Of a stretch of DNA of 64,000 nt, positions 13,401 to 22,045 are shown piece by piece. The position numbers and the translations under genes are program-made. The notes under the pieces are model-generated. The model made no database searches. It worked only from the letters and a program-made list of their open reading frames with translations, and was not told the origin of the DNA. The stretch covers positions 682,001 to 746,000 of the forward strand of contig JAPDRO010000005.1 of NCBI GenBank assembly GCA_030247885.1, in the 5' to 3' direction. This stretch comes from Taxawa tesnikishii (nom. ined.). Its lineage: Eukaryota > Ascomycota > Dothideomycetes > Dothideales. Position 1 is the first letter of the stretch, and each line of letters opens with the position of its first letter.

Positions 13401-15951
13401 GCAGAAACTTGCGATGACGCGGAAACTCGAGATGACGAGGGAACCTGCGATGACGAGGCTCTTGAGCTGCCGTCAATAGACCCCAAGGAAGAAAATGCGG
13501 AAACTTGCGCGGACACTGGAGTGGTGCTGGCGGCAGATGTCGCAGAAGGGGTAGATGATATCCACCTCGTCCGGCCGTAAGCGTCTACAACGAAATATCT
13601 CGTCTGGTCGGCAGAATCAACTGTATAGCTGGTGTAAACAGCCGAGGTGTTTGGATCGTCTGCTGGGGAGGGATCGTTCGAAGAAGCTGTAGTGATGGGA
13701 CTGCTCAAGGATTCGCTGTCCTGCAACGAGGTCGTCGGGTTACTGTCGATAGAGCTCGCGGAAGCCGAGTTGGATGGCGTTGTAGAGGAGCCAGTTGGAG
13801 AAGAAGATAGCCACCTTGTGCGGCCATAGGCGTCGACAGCGTACCCACCGTAAGTGTTGGTTGACCAGTAATCACTGGAAGAGCTTGGTAACGGGATAGA
13901 CGAGGCACTCGGGTCGACCGATGTGGAGACAGTGTTCGCATCGTTTGAGACGGTGGATTGTGCAACCGAGGCCACGCTCGTCTCCGATGGGAGTGCGGAA
14001 GACGATGTGGAAGACATCGATGAAAGCCACCTTGTGCGGCCATACGCGTCAACCGCGTACCCACCGTAAAGATTGGTTGACCAGTAGTCACTAAAAGAGC
14101 TGGTTGACTGAGCAGAAGAGGAACTCTCGATATCCGATGACGGGGCAGCAGAGCTTGTCGAAGACATCGAGGAGAGCCACCTTGTACGGCCGTAAGCATC
14201 GACGGCGTAGCCACCATAGAGATTTGTGGACCAAGTGTCGCTAAATGACGATTGAGTAGGAGGAGCACCGTTCACGTCCGAAGATGAAGCGGGCGAGACC
14301 GAAGAGGTCGTTGACGACATTGACGAAAGCCACCTCGTGCGACCGTAAGCATCGACGGCATAGCCGCCGTACAGATTGGTTGACCAATAATCGCTGGATG
14401 AAGATCGAGAAGAAGCAGCGCCGTTCATGTCTGATGGTACAGCAGACACAGGACTGTCCGACTCAGATGGCAGCGCAGGGGAGCCAGCAGGAGTGGTAGA
14501 TGAAGACAACGAGCTTGTGTGACCATGGGTATCGGTTGAGTAACCACCGTACGGGTTGGTCGACCAATAATCGCTGAACGAGTATTGAGACGATGAGGTA
14601 TCATCTGTCGCCGATAGCATTGCGCTGGTGGCAGACGCCGACGAAGCAGAGGGAGAAGTGGAAGACAACCACCTAGTACGTCCATAAGCGTCTACCGCAT
14701 AACCACCATACAGATTGGTGGACCATGTATCGCTGAAAGTGCCAGATGATGCAGGCGATCTAGCGGAAGAGGCTGTGTCAGTCTCCAGTGACGTCGCAGC
14801 GGAGTCACTGTGATAGCTTGGAGAAGACGACGAAGCACTGGGATCGACCGAGCCGCTTGGGTATGCCGATGGTGCAATGTTACCTACTTGGGATGATGCC
14901 GTGGGGTAACCGGTGAGAGAGGCTGTAGAGAGCCATCTCGTGCGACCGTAAGCGTCGACAGCGTAACCTCCGTACAGGTTGGTAGACCACCAGTCACTGA
15001 AAGAACTAGTCGAGCCCGACAAAGCGGAATTTTGGGAAGGGTCGCTGTCAGAAACCGAAGAAGTTACTGTCCCGGAAGATCCAATCGCACCAGCGCCGTG
15101 AACAGCTGTAGACGATCCTGCATCGCTAGATGCCATATTACTGCTACCTGGCCCAGCCAGTGTAGCCGACGCGGTTGATGGAGTACCTTCTTGTTCGGTT
15201 GGATTCGCAGAGTTTGCCGGAAGTGCCGCCTGCTGAAGATGATGAACCAGCATAGTTGAATTGCGCATCGACTGAAGCATCCGTCGAAGCGAACCCTGTA
15301 CTCGATCCAGCAGCAGATGCACCGCTTTGTTGCGAAGAGACAGATTTCGATCCTTTGCCAGCGGAAGTGGAGGAAGGGGGATCATTGTCGTTGTTCGCAT
15401 CTGCTGATGACGATGAATCTTTCGACGAGTCCGCGGACGAGGAGGACGACCAGGCTGTGTTGGTGACTGATGCACCATTCGTACCCGACGAAAGCCTGTT
15501 CGCCGAAGTGGAACCGCTCGCATCCGATGCAGGTGCGGAGCCAACAGAAGAGGTTGAAGCCGGGGCTGCTGTGGTTTGAGCAGATGGAGGATAGCTGCCG
15601 TCCGCTGTTGTGGAGGTTGCTGTTGGAGAAGGAGGGAAGACCCAAGCAGTGTTGCCAGTAGGTCCCCTTTCAAGTAAGTAAGTCACTGTGGTTGTGTTGT
15701 ATACCTTTACCAGAACTTCACAGGTGCAAGTAGCCTCATCGTTAGAGCCGTCTGGGGCCGTTGATTGCGACCCGGTGCTGCAGACATGTCAGTTGGTGTT
15801 ATGTATGCGTGGTCAGAGAGCACACTTACACGGCTGCCCATGACTTCCACGCCGGTTGCGATTGTGCTTCTGACGAGTCTCCAGATGCGTGGACCAGGCC
15901 TTTACAAACCAATAAGAGAATAGATGACGCGCGAAGAAAGAAATGACCCAT
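3561..15951 (-). CDS. Giant secreted Ser/Thr-rich adhesin-like protein with PAN/Apple-like modules and a C-terminal GLEYA domain
   Basis: The protein begins at ATG 15951-15949 with a signal peptide (MGHFFLRASSILLLVCKGLVHA). Exon 1 ends at 15830. Intron 15829-15778 has GTAAGT, a CTGAC branch and CAG. The reading then runs to a stop at 3561, about 4,100 residues. In order: Ser/Thr-rich stalk; seven STNLYGGYAVDAYGRTRW repeats; three related YTSYTVD repeats; PAN/Apple-like module 1; poly-Ser; four YYTG repeats; four APFQV repeats; module 2; module 3; poly-Ser; about 13 YTTVTSYYTG flocculin-like repeats; GLEYA domain. There is no C-terminal GPI signal. The frame changes twice. Near 15.19 kb there is a net +1, which a poor-donor 46-nt intron 15186-15141 could explain. 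At a G4 run, 7524-7527, one base seems missing. The frame is the same before the first switch and after the second, so I read one gene. Likely role: cell-surface or matrix adhesion. Confidence 0.8.
3570..4175 (-). other. GLEYA domain of the adhesin
   Basis: It starts with C-N-N-Q-Y-I-A-Y and holds the core YYGFNFPYVDDIQFLWLG, then S-G-W-T-R-T-N-A-D, the usual lectin-like GLEYA signature (PA14-related, calcium-dependent sugar binding in yeast adhesins). It is the last domain, ending 6-10 residues before the stop. That is the reverse of yeast adhesins, which carry it at the N-terminus with a C-terminal GPI anchor. Confidence 0.8.
4340..5680 (-). repeat. About 13 flocculin-like repeats in the adhesin
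   Basis: Units of about 33-36 residues follow the pattern Y-(S/T)-(S/Y)-T-T-(V/I/T)-T-S-Y-(Y/W)-(T/A)-G-S-x-T-T-T-K-T-x-T-G-(S/T)-x-x-(V/I)-x-V-(D/E)-x-P-Y. They sit directly before the GLEYA domain. One further unit lies alone at about 7110-7215. The pattern resembles fungal flocculin-type beta-rich stalk repeats. Confidence 0.8.
5896..6021 (-). repeat. Two tandem 63-bp units in the adhesin
   Basis: Two nearly identical 63-bp units encode a 21-residue Ser/Pro block containing VSPSPSPSVAL. They differ by only a few bases, so the duplication is recent. Confidence 0.8.
6159..6191 (-). repeat. CTG trinucleotide repeat (poly-Ser) in the adhesin
   Basis: About eleven CTG units on the plus strand read as AGC serine codons on the coding strand. 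Confidence 0.85.
6580..6832 (-). other. PAN/Apple-like module 3 of the adhesin
   Basis: A cysteine-bearing segment with C-P-S-G-N-N-T-V-Y-T, then Q-F-L-I-E-C, a C-x3-C pair (KCMEDC), G-C-V-D-V, A-C-Y-M-K and a final I/V-W-G-A-R-Y-V. The spacing matches the fungal PAN/Apple-like fold used for protein or sugar binding. Confidence 0.65.
8085..8360 (-). other. PAN/Apple-like module 2 of the adhesin
   Basis: Same order as module 3: C-P-D-N-N-G-T-I-Y-T, E-F-L-I-E-C, C-F-D-K-C, G-C-K-D-V, A-C-Y-L-K, G-G-R-F-I-G. Confidence 0.65.
8519..9080 (-). repeat. Four APFQV...GPSAFPT repeats in the adhesin
   Basis: Four copies of A-P-F-Q-V-x-x-N-(G/S)-(S/T)-S-x-x-G-P-(S/W)-A-F-P-T lie at roughly 9012-9080, 8838-8902, 8694-8757 and 8519-8583, separated by Ser-rich spacers of similar length. 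Confidence 0.8.
9625..10045 (-). repeat. Four YYTG-type repeats in the adhesin
   Basis: Four diverged units with (Y/G)-Y-(T/A/G)-G-(T/S/A) followed by Thr/Ser and ending in x-x-Y-(V/K)-P-Y. They are related to the 4.3-5.7 kb block, but more diverged. Confidence 0.7.
10414..10482 (-). repeat. Imperfect CTG/CTA trinucleotide repeat (poly-Ser) in the adhesin
   Basis: CTG units interrupted by CTA and TTA on the plus strand encode a serine run with one asparagine. A shorter CTG tract lies at about 10347-10364 and another at about 11560-11580. Confidence 0.8.
10815..11095 (-). other. PAN/Apple-like module 1 of the adhesin
   Basis: C-P-G-S-N-G-T-V-Y-T, Q-F-L-I-Y-C, C-I-Q-Q-C, C-Q-G-V-T-Y, W-C-Y-F-K and I-W-S-A-K-R-V appear in the same order as modules 2 and 3. 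It is the longest and most diverged of the three. Confidence 0.65.
12027..13650 (-). repeat. Three type B repeats (YTSYTVD...VDAYGRTRW) in the adhesin
   Basis: Copies at about 13559-13650, 13168-13262 and 12027-12115 read Y-T-S-Y-T-V-D-(S/A)-x-x-x-T-R-Y-F-V-V-(D/N)-A-Y-G-R-T-(R/I)-W. The second half, VDAYGRTRW, is shared with the type A repeats; the first half is different. Confidence 0.85.
13811..14996 (-). repeat. Seven type A repeats (STNLYGGYAVDAYGRTRW) in the adhesin
   Basis: Copies lie at about 14934-14996, 14670-14735, 14510-14580, 14327-14395, 14178-14245, 14029-14093 and 13811-13878. Six are nearly identical and usually follow S-D-Y-W or S-D-T-W. The third is degenerate (Y-G-G-Y-S-T-D-T-H-G-H-T). 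Ser/Pro-rich spacers vary in length. I do not recognise the unit from any named family. Confidence 0.9.
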
Positions 15952-18571
15952 TAAGCGGTTGTAGTTTTGTAAGAAGGAAGGAAGGAAGCAAATTAAAGCT
16001 GGACGCAAAGATGGATAATTAATGAATGATTAGACAATTAGCAACAGGAAGCAGGGCCTGGTTCGTGTCGTAAGAGACGGGAATCCAAGTAGATATACGA
16101 AGAATCGATACAGCCTCTACCGAGCCTTTGGCTTGCGGTTACAACATACTAATAATCTTACATTCCCAAGGCAACCCAGAATCGGTCCATGATGGCCTGC
16201 TCCGGCATACGAGAACGCTTCCAGCGTGCTGTGGCAAGAGCTATGCCTTGGGATGGGAAAACTCGTGGTAGCTTGAAAACGCTCACTATCGAGAGACCGT
16301 GGTGCTAGGGAGGCTTGAGAATAGCCTGTAGAATGCATAACGGGTCGTTGATTTGAGTGGAGAAGAGGTTCCTGGGGATTTTGCTTGAGGCCTGGAAGGA
16401 CGACAGACGTTGGAGGTAGAAGGTAGATGGGTTTGGCTAGTGCGATGCTCCAATTAGGCAAGTCGAAGGAAAAGAAGACCGTTGCGGTGGCTGGATCCCT
16501 CCGAGGTTCGGTTCGGCTCTTGGATTTCCGGTCCCTTGGCACGATCGATCTTGCATCGCGCACGGACCGGACCGGCGCCCATCGAGCCACTCACTTCACT
16601 TCCCTTACCCTCAATCTGTGCTGCGTTGCCTCTGGTAGGCCCTCTGCCGCGTCTCTTAACCTCTCAAGGCTCTTCGCGCCGCCGCAGATTCACGATCGTG
16701 CGGAACGCGCCGAATCGCGAACCTAATTGAGACGTAACAGCGCGCGGCACATAGTTCGACATCCTTCCAATACTAATTGAGCCATCCACCAGACCTCGTC
16801 CGACCAGGCTTCGTGTCGCACGCATAGCGCAACGTTCATACAGGATAGTCGCAACGTCCAATACGACACATGGACTCCATAACGGAAACTTCGTCATCCA
16901 AGCCAACGTTATAGGCCTGTGCGGGTCCACCTGGCAAATAGTGCAGGAATTCCTATCAAGCTATGAGGTGCTGGCCAACTACCTGAGTCAGTCGCAAACC
17001 TTAGTAAATCTGTAATTTGCCCGTTCACCCGCTTTGACACGGCCGCATCTGCCTGCATTCAGCAGTGTCGAGCATGGTAGGACTGCTACGGCAGGCTCTT
17101 CCGAATCCCCTGATTCGTGAAGATTTTTCAAAACGTCCTCAGGATGTTACGGGACATCTGTGGAACCGGAGCATTGTGTTGTTATAGCTGTTGAATGTTC
17201 TGTTCTTCTGGACGATTCTGCCGAACTGTCCACCGGCCGGATTAGAGGTGAATATGTTCTTACTCGCGGCTTTTTTTGTCCAGAACACCGTTAGAGGTGC
17301 AAAGTGAGTTTTTGGATGCGAGGTGGTGAGACATTTGGGTCGGCCAGGCTCGGACTTGCAGGATGATGATTGCCAGAAAGAGGTTCCTGTACTAAGCACG
17401 TGGTCGACGAGGGAGAAAATTGGCGGTCTACGCCTCTTCTACACATCGAACTCCCGTGTAGACAATTTGACATAGCATCCGTTCATACAGGAAGCTGCGT
17501 GCACGGCATGGAAAGCTCGAGTCATGACCCTTTCGCTCTCGCTCCGTCTGCCATGCACAAGTGGGACATGCGTCTTGGCGGAGAAGGCTAGTACCGTTCT
17601 CTTATTACGTCTTAGGCCCACTCCGTGGAATGAGGGCCTACAGACCTACCTTTTGTCGGGCCGTCTCCTGAAGACTGCCTGACCCATCAGAGAGATGCCT
17701 TTTGCATGGAAAAGAATCTGTGACCAAGCGCCTACAAGTGATTTCCTTTGTCGGCCGAAATGGTGGCGCAGCGCAACAGGTTACCTTAAAACTTCGCACA
17801 GTCGCCGGTAAGTATCACCAAAGCGTTTATATCATTACTGGAGGTCACAGCGGCTGCATCCTATGATATCCTCATCGGGCAACTGCCTTTACGACCGGGT
17901 CGACCTATTGCGATGAACGCACGTCTTCGAAAATTGTGAACATGCAAACGTCTGCACACTAATCTCCTGTCAGACCTCGGATTGCTTGCCAACTACCGAG
18001 TAATGCAACCTTGTATTGTTGCCTGTCCTACGGGCTCCTCAACTTCCCCGAAATTCCACCGTCAACCATCTCCACTATTTGATTGATGCAGTCCCTCAGA
18101 TCATCTGCGTGCTTCTAGGTACACCATCATCTTGACTTCCACCTCTTGCTCTATCCCGGTGCTCTCAGGGAGCAGGCGTAACGACCCACTCACTGCCTTC
18201 CGAAAGGAGGCAAAGCGACCAACAAATGGTCACACGAAGGAGCGGTGATCATGACCATATTCTCTACTGAGCTGGCAAGCAAGCGTTGCCAGAGGCAGAA
18301 CCGCCTTGGCATGTATGCTGATCACTCTCCAAACAAGTCCGCTGCGTAGTCGACAGCCCAGTATCCTTGTGCTTTCGTGTCTAACAGTTATGCACGGAAC
18401 ACGGATCATGTGCAAGACGAGACGCAAGAATGAGGCCGAATGTAAGCTTTGAACACAAGAGACCCTTCCCTTCCCATCAGTTGATAGCGGCACGGTAATG
18501 ATCCGTTCTGAAGAGAACTAGCTGCTCTGCCGCCTGCTTCAGCGCCGCTTTCCCGCGTTCCCCTTCGCAAT
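15952..18571. promoter_or_regulatory. Long gene-free region upstream of the adhesin
   Basis: About 2.6 kb separates the adhesin start from the stop of the next minus-strand gene, so it is the adhesin's upstream region. A short GGAA repeat lies at about 15975-15990. No conserved protein is readable on either strand; a 157-codon minus-strand frame at 16117-16590 looks like chance. Its length is like the very long promoters of some yeast flocculin genes, which is only an analogy. Confidence 0.4.
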
Positions 18572-19683
18572 CTAAGCTCCGCTCTGCCATTCTTCAACAA
18601 TTTCCCGCGCCCTTTCGCCCGGACAGTCTGCGGGCACTCCTGCTGCCTCCATGTCTGAGACGCTCAGATACGCTGGATACACATCCTCTGATAAGCCGCT
18701 GGGTATGTCCGAGGCGTCCAATTCAGGAGATTCCTCTGGCATATTGCTTTCATTTTCTGGGCATGGCACGGTCAAGTGTCTCGCAAGACAATCCTCGCAA
18801 TCCGTGTTCGTGATCTCTTGGCATCTTGCTGTATGCTGGGGACGCCACGTGACGGTCAGGACGTAGTAGTCCAGCTGATTTGGTCTGCTTTCGTCTCTGA
18901 TCCACCTTTGCTCCTCCCATGTACTCATTCCTGTCCACCGCGTCACCTCCGCCGCTCCGTCCTTTCTTGCACGCATTACCGTCCCGTCGTTGCGTCTGAA
19001 AGTCCACGTCTCGCTCGCCTGTGCCGCGATGTAATCGACTTGATGGCGCTTGCGCTCCAAACTCTCAAATGCGACGGAAACTTCACCGACGCTGTCAGGG
19101 AACCTGCACTCATTGACCCAATCCGCTCCGATCTGCAACGGCGCGTCGTTCTCCCAGCTCCACCAGTCTGTGTGCCTGATTGTGACGGTAAGCTTCTTCG
19201 GCCGAAAATGGTGCATTTCCAAGATTTCGGAGAGGTGAGATCCGTCTTCGAGCCTGCAGAGTTGGGCAAATAAGAGCACGTGCTTGACCTCTATGTCTAC
19301 ACCACGAGCATGCAGCAAATCGAGTGTCTCTTGCATGGACTCAACGCTAGTGACTCGTGGAGGGCTGCGGGTATTCCAGGCAAGATAGAAGGCATGTTCC
19401 GCGCTAGCCCAAGGTATGAACCAAGCTTCCTGGTAGATTTGTCGACAGGTGCGAAGGAGAGCAGTATCAGAGCGACGTGGGGCAAGGTAAGAAGGTCGTT
19501 TGTAGCAGGTTGCGTCGGAATAGGTGCGGGAAGCGTCTTCGTAGTCGCTCAATGCGTAGGCAAAGATTGAATTGCGAATCTCCCCGGCAGAAGAGACAGT
19601 AGAGGACATTCGTGTTGGGGATTGGTGGCGGAAGCGGAGAATGAGAGAGAAGCGAGCTCGTCTTGAGACGATTTCTGCTCCAT
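18572..19683 (-). CDS. Fungal 2EXR-like conserved hypothetical protein (one apparent frame break)
   Basis: The open frame 19609-18572 encodes 345 residues with E-I-R-N-S-I-F-A-Y-A-L near its start and A-L-L-R-T-C-R-Q-I-Y-Q-E-A soon after. These are hallmarks of the 2EXR-like proteins expanded in Dothideomycetes and other filamentous ascomycetes, whose function is unknown. The usual opening C-P-L-L-S-L-L-P-G is readable just upstream in another frame, from ATG 19683 (MEQKSSQDELASLSF). The two join as S-L-L-P-G-E-I-R-N if the run of four bases at 19582-19585 (GGGG on the coding strand) had five, giving 370 residues. As the sequence stands, only the shorter product from 19609 is possible. The C-terminal third is acidic and likely disordered. 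Confidence 0.65.
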
Positions 19684-20170
19684 TGCGTTGAAACGACGTG
19701 TAATTCTGGATGGAAGAAGCAACGAACTAAGTCTGTATATATATTCCATGTTCATGTGCTTGAGGTGTGTTTACTGCTGCGGTTTATGCTTGATCGAGTC
19801 GTAGCCGGCAGGCAGACGGCCGGTCCGTGCCACTTCTGCCTGATTCACGCTGTCTTCACCGACACCATTGGTTGGAACTGCTCTTGGACTCCTCAGTGTA
19901 TGTGCATCTCTTCTTGATGCGGATTGTATGATGAAGTTCGATGATTTGATCATGGTCGAATTGTCGCAGCAGCGATCGCCTTCATGGTGACGAGAAAGCC
20001 CGAATTCCGCTTCCCGTCGAAGCATCCATGTCCGACGCTCTTCTCAACTCTCGCCATCTTCGATGCGCCGCAACACCACGCACGATAGCATATAAAGCAA
20101 GGCAAACTCTTCCCTTTTCACGCAACTGTTCGTTTTCCAATCGGCGATTCCATCTGTCTCCTTCTTAGGA
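19684..20170. other. Intergenic region
   Basis: Between the 2EXR-like gene and the transporter relic. A TATAAAG element lies at 20091-20097 and may be a leftover of the relic's promoter. No gene seen. Confidence 0.4.
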
Positions 20171-20174
20171 TATC

Positions 20175-20880
20175 GTCAAATGATGGATTGCCCAAAGATC
20201 CGCACAACAATATAGCCATCACGCATGCACAAGAGCCCTGTCTATCATCTCATATTCTGAACTCAACATCAGTCCGGCAAGTGATACAGGACCTGTTCAC
20301 TGGAGATCGTTCCTCTCACTCCCTCAATATCTTTGGAGCGGAATCGTTCCTCTGCGGCGTTGCTTCTTCATCAACCGCTCTGACGGTCGTGAGAGCAGTG
20401 TCTGGTTTTGGTGCCGTTGGTATTGTGGCCGGTTGCTTCTCCCTTCTGACACACACCTTGCCTTTACGACACAGACCGCTCGCAGCTGGCCTGGTGGGCG
20501 TTATCATGGAACGCTTGTCTTGATCTACGTCAACCTTGTTATCAAGGCTTTCACCATCTTCGTCCTCGCTGTCTGCTCCAAAAAGGAAGCCCACAGGCCG
20601 GCATACCTCGAACCGAACGCACGTGAAAGGAGAAGCTCGCACAATTCGACTTGCTGGCCACTGCAGTGTTCGGGGTTGCCCGATCTGAAGACTCATGTCC
20701 GGGCCGGAGAGCTTGGCGAGGTGCTGGTCGGGGTGACAGTGCTACTGCGCAGATATACTATCTGGGTGCCGTATTGAAATGTGCAACGATGATGGGATCT
20801 TTGAGGATGGAATGGACGTCTGTCAAAGAGACGAAAAATGAACCAATCTCTGGAGATATGAGTGGGCCATAGTGTAAGAG
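20175..20880 (+). pseudogene. Relic of an MFS drug:H+ antiporter (DHA2/TRI12-like)
   Basis: The frame at 20188-20523 holds G-A-E-S-F-L-C-G-V-A-S-S-S-T-A-L, then R-A-V-S-G-F-G-A-V-G-I, then T-H-T-L-P-L-R-H-R-P-L-A-A-G-L. This matches the helix 3-5 region, including motif C vicinity, of 14-helix fungal drug transporters. In other frames downstream come I-Y-V-N-L and, at about 20630-20670, K-E-K-L-A-Q-F-D-L-L-A-T-A-V-F, the next conserved block. Start, end and most helices are missing, and at least two frame changes and one stop interrupt the remainder. It is therefore a decayed gene, not a functional exporter. Some breaks could share the base-loss problem seen elsewhere, but the missing domains could not. 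Confidence 0.65.
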
Positions 20881-21359
20881 GCGAACGCTCCATGAATACT
20901 AGAATTCAATTCAGCCCCAAATCACACACATGTATATGCCGTTCATGTTGTGCATGATTGGTGACTGCAAAAACAGAGTGTTCAGTTGCTGTAGCACGAA
21001 TTTTTGGCCTGTACTTTGGAAACTTTCGCCTCGTGTCGTGCGTATTGCGCCAAGAAACTCCACGAACTCCAGTCCGAGGCATCCCAAACAGGTAATCTTG
21101 AATCTCGAGCTCAATTCGCCAAAGACCCGCCGCCATACTCTCGATCCGATACGCCTGGACGCACCTCTCGGACACGCACACTCGCTCTACCGTCTGTAGC
21201 AAAGGACGCTGTCAACCCTACCATGGTCCCGCAATAACGGCCACTTTAGCCCAATTCATTCCTTAAAACAGCACGCCAGCACGCCAGAACATCCCGAGCT
21301 GCGCGCACAATCTACGACACGCCCCCGCTCCCCAAGACGAGGCTCTCTCACCGCAGAAA
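20881..21359. other. Intergenic region
   Basis: No gene seen between the transporter relic and the small membrane protein gene. Confidence 0.4.
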
Positions 21360-21731
21360 ATGCCGTCCTACCTGCACCCACGCTCGCGTCACACCCTCTC
21401 CCTCTTCACAACCTGCCTGACCGTTTCCTTCCTAGTCGTCGGTGCGCCGCACATCCTACCCTGTCCCGTGGACCGACGACAATTCAGCGACAGCCCTTCG
21501 GATCCTTCGTCACCCCCGCGGAGGAGGAGGCGGAAAGTAGTGTCTGAAGATGCCGAGGGGATTGAAGAGGAGGGCAGGAGGAGAGAGTGTCCGGTGCCGA
21601 AGCCGACGGGGCTGATTGGGCAGGTTATGGGGTTTGGAAGCGAGGAGAGGGCGCATAAGGTGGTGATCAAGTCGCTGGGGGAGAGTGAGAGGAGGAGGAA
21701 GAAGAAGGAGGAGGAGGAGGAAGTCGAGTGA
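21360..21731 (+). CDS. Small conserved fungal membrane protein
   Basis: The product has 123 residues: a short N-terminal segment M-P-S-Y-L-H-P-R-S-R-H, a hydrophobic helix (LSLFTTCLTVSFLVVGAPHI), a conserved L-P-C-P motif, a variable basic stretch, then E-C-P-V-P-K-P-T-G-L-I-G-Q-V-M-G-F and a highly charged tail. I recall similar short fungal proteins with the HPRS start, the L-P-C-P motif and the C-P-V-P-K-P block, but no assigned function. The helix could be a membrane anchor or a mitochondrial import signal-anchor. It is a single exon with the start at the first ATG. Conservation of the motifs makes a real gene likely. Confidence 0.6.
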   Translation: MPSYLHPRSRHTLSLFTTCLTVSFLVVGAPHILPCPVDRRQFSDSPSDPSSPPRRRRRKVVSEDAEGIEEEGRRRECPVPKPTGLIGQVMGFGSEERAHKVVIKSLGESERRRKKKEEEEEVE

Positions 21732-22045
21732 AGGGAGTGAAGGGGTGGTTTGCTAGATGGATGGGAGCTGGGATGGGTCACGGAACATCAAGAGAGCTGT
21801 AGAGCAGCGAAATGAGCCGGATGGGCTCGAACGCAGATGCGGTATTCTGGTCGATCGAGGCAAAGAGGAACCCGCGGCGACAACATGCAATTGGGGAGGA
21901 GGTAAGGAGATCTGTGCACATACGCAAAGCGCGTAGAACGGGCCATTCACGCATGGAGATACCCGGACTCGATTGGAGGGATTGCATTCTACTGGACGGG
22001 TGTACAATATGTATTCTTTGTACATATACTCCACTACGAAAGAAA
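21732..22045. other. Convergent 3' intergenic region
   Basis: Between the small membrane protein gene (plus) and the exopolygalacturonase gene (minus). No gene seen. Confidence 0.4.

Noticed and set aside
12027-14996. Kexin-processed repeat peptides (KEP type) from the adhesin repeats
   Set aside because: The repeats lack Lys-Arg or Arg-Arg pairs between units; only R-T-R occurs.
3561-15951. Two separate adhesin genes, split at about 7.5 kb
   Set aside because: No signal peptide or start lies upstream of the second half, the composition runs on across the switch, and the frames before 15.2 kb and after 7.5 kb are the same.
16117-16590. Gene for a 157-residue minus-strand protein
   Set aside because: No motif and no matching exon structure; it lies in the adhesin upstream region.
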